A stretch of DNA of 64,000 nucleotides, from contig JAQGDQ010000005.1 of assembly GCA_030141605.1 (NCBI GenBank), forward strand, positions 310,001 to 374,000, read 5' to 3'. Position numbers and translations under genes: made by a program. Of the stretch, positions 37,901 to 49,001 are shown piece by piece (within the stretch, counting starts at the first letter, position 1; each line of letters begins with the position of its first letter). The DNA is from Tubiluchus corallicola (Eukaryota; Priapulida; Priapulimorpha; Priapulimorphida; Tubiluchidae). The notes beneath the pieces were generated by a model. The model was not told the DNA's origin and searched no databases. It worked only from the letters and a program-made list of their open reading frames with translations.

Positions 37901-40383
37901 ACTTGCTATATTTGTGCAACTCTACTTGTCATGTATAGAATAGCAGCATTGGTTATTTTTTTTGTTTAAAATTTTCCAAATAATTTTCCAAGACATTTCA
38001 CCCCTTGTAGATCATCATCAGCTATGATAAAATTGAATCTAAAATTTAAAATGTTACCTTTTAAATTTTGTATTCAATTTTTTCACAACTGACGCCGATC
38101 TATGAGGCTTGAAACAGCCTGGAAAATTATGTTGATGCCTTCAAATAAATTCATGATCGTTGTTAAATGCCTGATTTGGTTATTTTTGCATTTTGTTTTT
38201 AGTAAGCACAGTGTGCTATCATACAAAATTGTTAATAACATAAAATCGATTTGGTACTCGTTACAGCGGGGTCATACGCTTAAAAGTGAAACCTGATAGA
38301 CTGTGAATAGATAAATAATTACAAATTAAATCAGTATTTTTAAAGTCAACTTCAAATCAGATAATTTTTCCTTTGCTTTAGTAGTTTGGTCTTTTTAGAG
38401 TGTGTAGTTCTAAAGTGATATTCTACACTTGGTAAATCAGTAGAGCTTGATACTGATAAGTTACTTTTTGTTGTTGAATAATTGCCTGGAAGAAAGTTTA
38501 CTATTGAGTTTTTCTTATGTCCAGTTTACGAATTCCTAATTAAGTTACTTTGCAGAATCAAATGAATTGATCATTTCAAAAAGTACTTCATTTTATTAAA
38601 CATCAGTCTATGTTCCTAAATTTAGCAAATCCAGTTTTACTGGTGCAAATAGTGTGAGATAAATAAATAAAAAGTAGCAGATTATAGCATTAAATTAATG
38701 ATTACAGTTTTGTAATTTAACACATGGGGCCTATAATCGTATGATAAGGTTATAGAAAAGTTTCTAAGCATATAGCAGTTTTGTTTGAAGTTATGTGGGC
38801 TTTTGTCTCCTTTTGATTTCAGGAGATTGATCATGCCAATGAAAGGATAAAGAAAGACCCCAACAGTTAGCTTTGGTTTTATCACAGTAATATTGCTGTT
38901 ATTTGGAAGCATCGTTGACAGCTTCCAAAGTAGAATTACAGTGTGAAGATTTTTCAGTGTTATTTAATTGTATTTAATTTTGTCTTGTTTGCACTGTTAG
39001 TTTTAGCATTTTCTAAATCTGCTAAATCAATATGGTTTTAAATGTTTAGTTAGTTGTACTAGAATTTAGCAAAGATTTTGCTCATTAGTTAAATTTATGT
39101 TTACCATTCAAAATGACATGGCTTCTTAAAAAAACCTTTTGCATCGTACATATACAAAATTTTTTAACCAAGTGTAAACCGGAGGGCTTCTTAGGCATGG
39201 GCAAAGTGAATATAGCCTAGTTTCTTTTCTGAGTACTAAACTTGAAACCACTTTTTTTAACAATATTGTAAGGAAATTTTTTGATAATGTGTCAAAATAG
39301 CATCTCAAAGTATTTAGTCTGAAAATAATGTTTAAGGTTTCTTCGTCTGATTTAATTCTTCTATTTGTTAATGTTTGATGGGTTCTTTCTGCCTTCTGCT
39401 GTATTATAAACAATTTAAACCTTTGTAGTGTTACTATCTTTTAAAAATCAATGTGAATCTCTAGTTGTTAGGCTGAGGATATTTTGTTATTTGGCTTCAA
39501 TATTTAGGTGTCACAGTTTCACAGGAAGTTGAAAGCCAGTTCAGGTGAGCATCTCTCTGCATTGCAGAATCAGTCGTTGGATCAACCAAACATCAGTTTT
39601 TGTCAGTTGCTGCAGGAAATTGCTCTAGAGCAGAATTTTGAGGTCACTTATGTGGATGTGGAAGAAAAGAATATACGTGGTATGTGGCTGAATCATGCTG
39701 CTTTTATTTTTGATCATCTGTTGTAGCATTTACATCAGTCGATTTTTCTCATAATTTTTAACTAAGAAATTGCAGAAAGCATACATGTTTCTCGATGTTG
39801 TTGCCTTGTAATCGTTAGGAAAATAGTGAGCTGTAGCGTTGCAACTCTGTGTTTAATTAATTTTGGCCGATGGCCCTGCTAGATTGAAATCATTCTGGAC
39901 CAAGTAATATTTGTAATTTTACTACATTGGTGTATAAGTATTCGACTGCTATTATGCAGTTTTGAAGCTACTCCTCGAAACATCTGTATGGGGGCGAATA
40001 ATGACAGATTTTTATTTTGGACAAGAATGCCTTATTTGTTAGGTGCAAAGTGTGTAAACCACATAAAATAACATAACATAAAGCAGTACAAGTGGTTTTC
40101 GAAACATTTTTATGGACATATTATTCAGTTTCTACATTTCCGTATCAACTCTCCTAGTTATTTTTGTCTGATACTCATTTGTGTTAAATTGTTGCTGAGT
40201 GTGTAGCATATAATACGAAGAATTCTATTTAAAATTTTCATTTTAGGTTTACATCAATGCCTTGTGCAACTTTCTACTCTTCCTGTTGCTGTCTGTCATG
40301 GAGTTGGTCCAACCAGTGATGAAGCACAAGCGCAAGCTGCACATAATGCTCTGCATTATTTGAAAATCATGACAAAGAAATAA
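31958..40383 (+). CDS. TARBP2: TARBP2/PRKRA/Loquacious-family dsRNA-binding protein (7 exons, 333 aa)
   Basis: Partner of Dicer in small-RNA processing and RISC loading. Exons: 31958-32110, 36257-36363, 36663-36871, 37158-37279, 37561-37662, 39508-39679, 40247-40383; phases join without a stop. dsRBD1 ~6-72 (KTPISMLQELCTKRG ... GQGSSKKKAKHAAAQNML); dsRBD2 ~111-178 (NPVGALQEM ... GKGRSKKLAKREAAHKMVEK); dsRBD3 ~259-330 (ISFCQLLQEIALEQNFEVTY ... CLVQLSTLPVAVCHGVG ... HYLKIM), the type-B Dicer-contact domain. Three dsRBDs in this spacing define the family; TARBP2, PRKRA and Loqs cannot be separated here. The ATG lies immediately after an acceptor, so a short N-terminal piece may come from an upstream exon. 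The 4.1-kb first intron holds a repeat copy and a candidate cassette exon (33395-33448); intron 5 holds a candidate alternative terminal exon (38823-38870). The donor of exon 3 (GTCTGC) is weak. Confidence 0.93.
32278..32935 (+). repeat. Dispersed ~0.7-kb repeat, copy 2
   Basis: Lies in intron 1 of the TARBP2-like gene, in the same orientation as copy 1 at 5857-6589 and collinear with it: GACAAGAAAAGGGTACCTGA, then GTTTGTTTTCATTTTAAAT, GACTTATGTAACTAGAAAA and CTTGTGCTTTA at the right end. It differs by many substitutions and short indels, so neither copy is recent. Confidence 0.75.
33395..33448 (+). other. Candidate 54-nt cassette exon in the TARBP2-like gene
   Basis: A T-rich tract and CATTATTAAG acceptor precede it, and a consensus donor TAT|GTAAGT follows at 33449. 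It is 18 codons long, in phase 0 at both ends and free of stops (starts ISGQTSDDSNPATID). It would be inserted between exon 1 and exon 2, in the loop of dsRBD1 where other family members have no extra residues. Skipping restores the usual dsRBD spacing, so the main form probably lacks it. Confidence 0.4.
37996..38021 (-). other. Hammerhead-core-like motif (CTGATGA ... GAAA), copy B
   Basis: On the minus strand CTGATGA (38021-38015) is followed, after a short potential hairpin ATCT-ACAA-GGGGT, by GAAA (37999-37996). The downstream text ATGTCTTGGAAAATT resembles that after copy A at 56335-56365. No cleavage-site strand or stem I was established. Confidence 0.25.
38823..38870 (+). other. Candidate alternative terminal exon giving a dsRBD3-less isoform
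   Basis: The acceptor TTTTGTCTCCTTTTGATTTCAG ends at 38822 (strong pyrimidine tract). Joined in phase 0 to exon 5, which ends SKE at 37662, it reads EIDHANERIKKDPNS and then TAG at 38868-38870. The product would have 246 residues with dsRBD1 and dsRBD2 but not dsRBD3. No donor follows soon, as expected for a last exon. I saw no AATAAA before 39508 (only a TATAAA-like variant near 39408), which is the weak point. Confidence 0.4.
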
Positions 40384-43300
40384 TACATTTGGGGTAGCAG
40401 ACATGTTTTACTCTACAGTGACGGTTACATAAATGTGGACCAGTGTAAGTTTCTGGTTTTATAAGTTTTATGAGTGGTTACCTGTTGATTTTCATGATCA
40501 TGATGTCACTTTAGTCATTCAGTCTGGTTCACTTGTGTGCAAAGAAATTACAGTGTAATTTTGCCTAGCCACTTATAGTCAGAAATCCTGTATTTTTGTT
40601 GAAAACATTGCAAGCACTTAAAATGGCCATCGTCGATTCTTACTACTCAAAGTGGTTGCTTTGTTTAATGGCATTTTTCGTCACGTGCAGGTCGTACTGG
40701 TCCGTTTTAAGTGATTGTTCTTGTATTGCTAAAACACATGTTGATTTTGGGTAAATCGATAAGTCTGTTCTGGTTTTAACAAAAAAACAACAGCGAGTAA
40801 CTGCTTGAAAGTAAATTTCATAGCTTTCAAAGTCCACAAAATAAAAATTATGTGCAGGAGTATTTCTGGTACTGATTTCAGATGAATAATAATAATAATG
40901 TAATAGTTTCACTGAATGCATTGTATGATGACATTTGACATTATTTTATGTTTCCCAGCTGCACTACATCATTTATTTTATAATTGGTTTGCAGTTCATA
41001 TCTTCAGGTTTGCATTTAGACTTAAAAAGTCTGTGATGTCTGTTTTGGACTGCATATCGATATAGGTGCTTCTGTGTAGGCTTCATTTTTTATTATTTTA
41101 AAAAAGAGGATATTACTTTGCTACGTGGGAAACAATTTTACAATGATCAAAAATATCATTGACAATGTAAACAACACCTGCATTCTTAAATTGTTTTTGC
41201 AGTAAAAGGGTGTGAATGTTTGCATTGCCTTGGAAGTATTATTTAACTTGATATTGCTATCATAAGATAAAAATTAACAGTAAACTGTTCACCTCTTTAA
41301 AAACCGAGCTTAACTCCACAAAACAAAAGCAGTTTAATTGAGCAGTTGGGCTACTTAGCTGTCCTACTGTCTTACTTAGTTATGCTTCCAGTTTAATGAC
41401 AATTACATGTTATACAATGTTGTAATGAATTGTGTGATTGTGTGTTATTATAATTATCTGCTTGGGCGAATTTTTAAAATTTTTGGCTTGTGGTAGTTCA
41501 ATTTAGCTGGGATGTTGCACATAGTTGCCCGTCCTTGTAATCTTTCTCTTACTGGTCCGGAAGTCATGCCACTAGCCTATTCTTTTCAACGTTCGTCTGG
41601 GCAAGTACTTATAACTGTACTGCAAAGACTGTGATCTACGAAATATTGTTCTTGTGGGTTTGGAACTGAAATCATTTGTCAGCTGCGTTGTGCTAAATGT
41701 CAAATTTAACGTTTAAAAGTTAAAATAAATTCTGGTCTGGCACTGATTTAAACAGCTAATTAACATGCAAACTTTAAAGCATATCATATTTTAGCTGTTG
41801 TTTAGAATTTCTTTGTGAACAGGGAAAACACTTTTTTTAGGAATAATACCTCATTGTGAATTATATCATTATTATGAATTGCTATATTTGTGACTAGCAG
41901 AAAGTTTTAAACCAGCAGCGACATTAAAAAAATTGCTGGCTCAATTTGATTAATTCTGTTTTGTTAGTTGTAGCAAAATTATTACAGTTGTTACTATAAT
42001 TGAATGATAAAATCATGTTTTTGTTTTTTAATGATTGAAATAATTTTTTATGTTTGAAAGTTTTGCAAATTGGTACATGTACTTAAAAAAGAGCATTTTA
42101 GTCTACAAGAGGAAATATTTTCACCGGTGTCCTTTTACGTCGTTGACTTTTGTAATTTATTGAAACAACTTAAAATTATGTTATGTGATTTGAAACGTTG
42201 GCTCTTAAACAAATACATGTATCTGTAGTTGTACCTATTTCAGTATTGCATGGTTTTCACCTCTTTAGTTTAATGGTGATGGTAAAATTGGTGTTTCACC
42301 AAGTCTCACTGCTAGATGTGATATTGAATCAGTCATTTTGTTTGGTGTTCATAATAATCATGTGTTAAGGCTGACAGGTAATGCAAAGTTCCAAATTGCA
42401 CAAGTTTGTAATCTCTGCATTTTTTGTGGCTGCATTGTCATCATGGGTTGTTAGTGATTAGGGATAAGCCATTAGATCAGGAGAGGTCAGCTTTACACAA
42501 CAATTATGTTATAAGTTATATGTTCTATATCTTTCGTTTTAGCTTTAATGTTTGCCCTCTCTTAAAATGATGGTGTATCTCTCATGGTTAATAGCAAATA
42601 AAGATGCATTGGAAGTTTTTCCTTGTGCTTTTTATTTCAATGGCATTTTGTGTGAATTTGTTAGTTCCACTTTAGATGTACATGTGTATACAGACCTAAA
42701 ACCTTTGTTAGTTTTCACAAAAGTAATATAGCGTATACCAATGTTTTGAACTTGCATGAACAATGCTGTCATAATTAGAGTTAAGCGAGTGAACTCGTAG
42801 AGATCTTATATTTTTTCATAAATAATTATCAGTTAATTATAGTTTTAAACTTTCTAAGATTAGTTTGGCATTCCACTTATTCACTCGTTCGGAAAACCCG
42901 AATATTAAGGCACGGAGTATTTTTCTAAAATTTATGTCCTAGTTTTTTAATTAATACTGTATAAGTAGACTAGAAAATAGGAAATATTCCATGTCAGTAT
43001 CTTATAAACACGTACAAGATCTCTGCAAAGTTGAAAGGTGTAAAAATTATAATTTCTACTGCGACCTTTCTGTTTATGAGAGGTTCTTTGCAACCAAATA
43101 TCATTCCGTGGAATGCATTTAAACTGCCTCCTTAAGTAGCACATATTTTTGATAATATGTTAACCCAAATCGCATTAAATGCTATCGCATGATTATTCCT
43201 ATTACATTAGAAGTGATATTGCTTGGAAATTATTACCCCATATTAAGCCTATACTGAAACAGTTGGCTTCATCATTTTGCAACTCATAATGTAGGTTAAT

Positions 43301-43899
43301 GCTAGTTTACGTGATTTTCACCGATTATGTAGCTAATGTGACGCTTATTCCTTGTTTCGAATGGGCAAGGCTAACATTCGTGTCATTCCTTACCTTACCT
43401 TGGGATACCGTAGGATGTTTAGGCAAAGTAAAAAGTTCTAGCCAAATCTTGCATATATGTCAAACGTCCGATCCTTATTGAAGCCTTATAGTTATAATTG
43501 TAGACTAGACCTCTCAAAGCCCCGTGCTTTTCCAGCCTATTTAAGAATGTATTTATATTAGGTGCAGGTACCACTTGTTAGACTACTCCAGATGTTAATG
43601 GTCCTGCTCGAAAAGCTGTACAGACGTACCGATTTATTTGCTCTACTCTTATATAGCTTCAGATGATGTCCTCTTGCTGAAGTTCGATGAACTTATGCCC
43701 TGAGACGTAGCTTGGGACTAACAGCCGTGTCGTACTTTTGCTGCAGGTTTTATCCGTTTTTATCTTGTCACCTCTATGTTGTCTGTAAGCCAGCGGAGGT
43801 TATTTTAGCTGCCTGAGTTTCTCTTCATATGGTAATCCTTTTAAGTCGATTAGGGTTCTTGTGTTAGGGAACTCGTCCGTAAACATGTTGATTCCTAGA
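40384..43899. other. 3' UTR of the TARBP2-like gene, then intergenic
   Basis: T-rich sequence without coding exons. AATAAA at 42597-42602 followed by a TTTTTCCTTGTGCTTTTT stretch is a convincing poly(A) site and would give a 3' UTR of about 2.2 kb; earlier weaker signals exist (e.g. AATAAA near 41725). From 42650 to 43900 I see nothing identifiable. Confidence 0.45.
42597..42602 (+). terminator. Poly(A) signal candidate of the TARBP2-like gene
   Basis: AATAAA with a T/GT-rich element 15-35 nt downstream. About 2.2 kb after the stop codon. Confidence 0.4.
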
Positions 43900-46135
43900 A
43901 GCGGGCTCTTTTGTGTATATAATAGAGAAACTTACAGAAAACACGTTTTTAACAAGAGAAATAACGAGAAAAAATGACAACCTGGTAGAAAAATTAAAAA
44001 TGAGAACGTTGGTAAAAGAAAATAACGAAAACATAAAATAACTAAAAGATCAAATGGGTGTAAAATTTGATATTTTATTTCAAGTATAAGCATTTTAAAG
44101 TAATTACGCTAATTGTTGATGGATTTAAAAAGTATTATAGAAGAAATAGCCTAGTGCTTGTTGACTCATTGTGATAAAGATGAAACTATTCAGTTACAGT
44201 ATGTTCCAGTTTTTATTTAAACAGAAATAAATTAGGGGGTGATGTATCACTGGCAATTAAAAATGTTAGTTAATCAACAGTCGTATATTAAAGGTGAAAT
44301 AAACTGGCTATTAAAGTTTAATAACAATAGAATAAAAGCACGCATTCGGTTTATGTATGCTCCCGTAGAGAGTAGAACTACAAGGAGGGAAATGAAACAG
44401 ATGTCTGATGAAATTAGGTCGCAAATTAGTACAGCAAAAGATAACAAGCAATTTCCAAAAATAAAGAAAACCCAATTAAACGGGATAAGTAAAATGTTAA
44501 AAGGTACAAGAAGAAAATTTGTTTATAGCCAGTAGTTTACCCTATGTGCCTATGTATGGATTAGATCTGAGGGGGGAATAAATCAATCTTAGAATATATT
44601 TTAGTAGAAGAAAATGTGAATGCAATAGAACGTATTTTGACAATTATAGTATTTTTGCTGAATTCAACTGGCTGGAAATAAGTAAAATTATAAGGAATGA
44701 AAACAACACAATTTTAATGTTATAAGCAAAAAGAGATTACAAAATTTAAAAAGCCTTTCAGCAAAACTTGTTTTTGTGTGTGTTTTGCAGTGATAGATGA
44801 AAAGCTTACGAAATATACAGTGAATGGATTAAAGCGGTTCAGACATTAAAAATAAGGAGTATTAGTAGTTAAAAAATCATAATGCAAAAATTAAAAGACT
44901 AAGGCATGCAGTTAATAAAAGTTAAAAAGAGTGAAAGGGAAGTCTATAGTTTAGTGAAAACAAAAACAATTAATCCGAGGAGTGAATTAATTGATGGCTA
45001 ATTATGTTAATAACCCACCACAGAACAATACGGCATTAAAAAATTTAAAGAATTTAAGTTTATCGGTGAATTACTGATAAATTCGATGCTAGTTCTTTTT
45101 TCTGACAATTTCAGAAAAACTTAGATAAGCCTAAAATGAAGAGAAAGGAATGCAATGAGAGACGATCATCGTATTTTGAGAGAACCGAGGGAACTAAACT
45201 CGATTTATAAAGCAAAGGATAAGAAACAATACATGTCTAACAGGAGAGGAATTCTCGTTACAAACATTGCAAGTCAGATTTTTGAACGAGTTTGAACTGA
45301 ATCGGGTATAAAATTTGCGAATGTTACACAAAAATACCAATGTGGAGGAATGAGAGATAGAAGTGCAGTGGATCATATATTGCCAGCAAAACATGTAATC
45401 AATATAATACATTGTGGAATATAATGACCTAAATTTTATTTTCTGGCATTGACTATTTTGATCATTTGCGGCTGGAGAATACTTTTACTGAGATGTGGTT
45501 CGAGATCCAATCGGGCTTCCTGTTTATACAATAGGTATATTATTTAGAGAGAATGAACTTGCTAATGAAATAATAAAAACATCTATATAGGACTAACTGA
45601 GGAAGTGTAATTGAATGAATTATGTTTGTATAAAAAGACGAAATGAAAGGAACAATCGTTAGTCCAAAATTAAGAGTCAATATGTCGTGTTTTATGGGAT
45701 AAGTCGGTTTTATGGGAAATATAGTCGGAATAAGTGAAAAAGACGTAATTGAAAATGATGGTTGAAGGCTACAGATTTAGAAGTGAATCAGAATAATGTG
45801 ACTAAAGCAGAATACATGAGGACTCAAACAAGTAAAAAGAAAATAATTCCAGCTATTGAAGAGACGGTAATAAATGCGAGTATTCAAGAAACACACGAAT
45901 ATACTCGGGTGATTGAACGAACATAAAAAAACAGGTATGACACTTTACCTGAAAAGCATCATTTTTAAATATAAATAAGAAAATATAAAATATATAATTT
46001 TGTTGGCATTGCCAGCTATATTGTATATAGTTCTGAAGAGTCATTAAAATTATGCAGACATTAAAATTAGACGATATGAGTGAGTTGAACTGGAAAGATT
46101 CCATCATATTCACTAAGGCAATTACTAAATCTTAG
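43900..46135 (+). mobile_element. Heavily decayed LINE (endonuclease and reverse transcriptase remnants)
   Basis: 44310-44470 encodes IKARIRFMYAPVESRTTRRE followed by DEIRSQISTAKDNKQF, like the APE-type endonuclease core of L1/Tx1-like LINEs. 45240-45410, read in several frames, gives ILVTNIASQIFERV, then YQCGGMRDRSAVDHIL, the RT region around the N-terminal palm. 45450-45720 retains FTEMWFEI, LPVYTIGILFRENELANEII and GTIVSPKLRVNMSC. Dense stops and frameshifts show it is long dead. The K-rich start near 43920 may be an ORF1 remnant. Confidence 0.65.
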
Positions 46136-46955
46136 TGACTCTATTTTTTATTGGAGAGCGCTATTATTGAGTTAGGACTGCGGCCATTGTTGCAAAAGGT
46201 ACATGACAGACAACTAGTAATACTTTGATACATAATGATACCATCAACTAGGAAACATTGATCAGAATTTGCGATTTTATTATTTACAAACTGCATAAAT
46301 TTGAGAAAAATGTTGGATTCACTTTATCAAAACTTAAATTCAAAAGTAATAAACGAAAAGATGTTCAAAGAAACACTACCTGATTCGAAATGAAGCGGGT
46401 TCAGCCACAGAGCTCCATGGTTCCGCCTACTACCAGCATCTTGCTGCCTCTACTCGATGGCGCCACTTTAATACATGATCAGTAATCGATTAAAATGTCG
46501 TTGCTTCTCTGTTGTGTTCACTGCAGCCTTTTATCTAAAAAATAAATTTGTGACTTTATAGGTAGGCGACGATAGTGCCTGGTGTAAGTTCGTTTGCTTT
46601 TATTGTAGGAATTTGGGAAACTGTGCCTCGTGCTCTCAAAACTGATGCCGCGTCCATATTGCATGCTATTCTTTTTATAATAACCGCTTTTCATCGTTGA
46701 TGGGGAACGGTGGGGTGTTAGAAAATTGCAAATGGCTACAGTGTCACGCATAATAGTGGTACGAAAAATCACTTGAGTAAGTTGAGTTTGGGAGCTCAGT
46801 CTTCATTCTTGAAATAAAGCCGAGAATTAAGAGTAGAATAAGACTGGAATTGCAGGGCTTAAAATCTATTTGGATCCAGGATTGTCCCTGTGCAACTAGC
46901 AGTAGCAATGACTAATTTGTTGCCCAACCGCTAAGGAGATTCATTACCAATCTTG

Positions 46956-47125
46956 AGAACGAAAGGTGACGGTTTTTGAAACTACTTCTAGTTCCAAGTT
47001 CCTGTGTAAAAAAAGGAACCAGTTCAAGTTCCTAGTTCCACCAATGTATTACATTAGTTCTAAAAGTATCTAGTTCCAGCTCTATGTTCTCTGTGGAAAA
47101 AGGAATTAGTTCACATTCCAAATTT
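46956..47125. repeat. GTTCC/GGAAC-rich repeat, probably a MITE remnant
   Basis: Many CTAGTTCC, AGTTCC and GGAACC/GGAATTAG motifs in both orientations within 170 bp (e.g. CTAGTTCCAAGTTCC and AAAAGGAACCAGTTC). This pattern is common in non-autonomous DNA elements; termini not defined. Confidence 0.4.
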
Positions 47126-48229
47126 GAATGATAATAGTACAGGTACAATAAAACACTAAAAGGACAGCTACCCATAAGTTGGTAAATTAAAAACAATCAT
47201 TCTCCAAAGTACATACCCATCAAAGCACTTGTTCTGGCCAGTGTTGCTAAACTATTGAAGGTAGAATGAGGTCATAATTCTGATAAATAAACGTTTTCCA
47301 ATTTCTAAAATATTAGTATATGTACTACTGCTAGTACTAGGTGAGCAAACAACCAAAGTAGCATTAATTAAAGTATATTGCATAACAACTGTTCTATATA
47401 GGTAGCCCCTAAAACAGTTGAATCAGCAAAATAACCTTGCACTTAGACTGGCAAAATTATAATGCAATCTGCAAATGCAGCCTGGCATGGTGTTACAAAA
47501 TATTTAAAAATACATTTATATGTTTACTTTCAACTCCTTTTTTCATGACTCAGCATACATGTTTGCCCACTTTTGCTAACTACAAACCAAATTTTTTTCT
47601 TTTGGTTTTAGGACCCAATAATAATAGTAATCTTAGATATATAAAATCCGAGTTTAACTTAATATTTAAAGATATGTCTCATCTTTTCTTTCCCGTGATT
47701 GAACATTGTTGTATTAGAAGCTAAAACTCTTGTATCAAATAGTCATAAATGCAAAATCTGATAATTTTTAATTTCATGGTATATGAAATTCTGTCATTCT
47801 TAATTAATTATTTTAGTAACAATTCTGAGAGGGTGCCTGACCTTGATAATGACAGCATTACTATATTATGTCTTATCACTTCAAGTTCATTTTCAGTGTA
47901 AAATCTAACGTAACGCTTGCCACGCTTTTTTTTCATATATTCTGTTTATACATCCCAACCAGAAGCGATATTTTTGTGCATTTCAAAGTATCATAACTTT
48001 TCCAAAAACCTTGCAGTGACAATTCTTGGTCAAAACCTGTTGGATTCGTGGCTTGTGCAGAGACGGTTTGGAGATAGTATGCTGTAATGTGGCAATCAAA
48101 CCTTGATCCATAACCTGAATGAGTGGTGTTGTGTTGGTTGGTGGCAAATACACGTCCTTGACATCAACAAAATTTTGAATTGAATTCCCTTCTCCAAACA
48201 GCGCTCACAAGTCACAAAACAATTGAGAA

Positions 48230-48480
48230 ACTTTAAAATTAATAAATTATATTTTCTGGGGAGATCGTTTAGATCTGGTGGGATTGTGAGTTAGTGACAT
48301 TTTACCAGTTGCCACAAACGTAGTAAGTTACTAAGAACTTTCTTTTCCAGTTGCATATTCACTTTATTGCTAAAGAATATAACTTTGTATAAAAAGTCTT
48401 TTGGGACATACTTTTAAAGGAAGATGGAATGATTTTTCATATACTACCCCATTTTCAAGTTCTATAAAAAGTATACATTT
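48230..48480 (-). repeat. Dispersed ~0.7-kb repeat, partial inverted copy 4
   Basis: GAATATAACTTTGTATAAAA followed by AGTCTTTTGGGACATAC (48377-48413) is close to the reverse complement of GTCCCAAAAGATTTTCCATG in copy 1 and to copy 3 at 13660-13700. Flanking similarity is weaker, so the limits are approximate. Confidence 0.45.
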
Positions 48481-49001
48481 TAATGCAATTAATACTGCAG
48501 TTTGTTCTATTACACTACATAAAGTTAAAATAAAAACAAACACAGTAGGTGATCAGTTGATGAATCAAATTCTTTTAAGTAATTTGCAAGAACTGAGAAT
48601 GCAAACTATTAATAAAGTTGTGCATGGGTTGAGTATCAGTTACATAAATCTTGATCGGCCTGAGTGCGCTGCTGGTACAGAACTGAAGTTTTTTTTATAG
48701 AAATTGCCTCAAACAAAAAGCTGAAAGTGCTAATCTTGCTAAGCAAATTATAAGCAGATATTTATCTCTTTATAAATTACGAAGTTGCACTCTCAACTGT
48801 TGTATCTATGCATAGTTTTCTGCCGCCTTTGGAATTACGTGTATTGCATAGCTATAGAAATGTATATATTTATAAGTTTGAGATCTTTATGGCTAATGTT
48901 ACAAATAAAATATCTGTCATTAAAAAACATACAAAAACATACAACAAAAATTGGTTATTAAGCGTGAGAGTTGATAATGGTTTGTTTCATTAATAGGTGT
49001 C

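Larger units (their letters stand above)
46136..49001. other. Intergenic, upstream of the zinc-finger gene
   Basis: No confident coding exon. Contains a GTTCC/GGAAC-rich repeat (46956-47125) and a partial inverted copy of the dispersed repeat (48230-48480). The first coding exon of the zinc-finger gene starts after an acceptor (TTAATAG, 48990-48996), so an upstream leader exon must lie here or further left. 46390-46470 is less AT-rich than its surroundings and might be a promoter or first exon, without further support. Confidence 0.35.

Noticed and set aside
48401-48700. Plus-strand 99-codon open frame upstream of the zinc-finger gene
   Set aside because: Overlaps a partial copy of the dispersed repeat and shows no recognisable domain or splice context.
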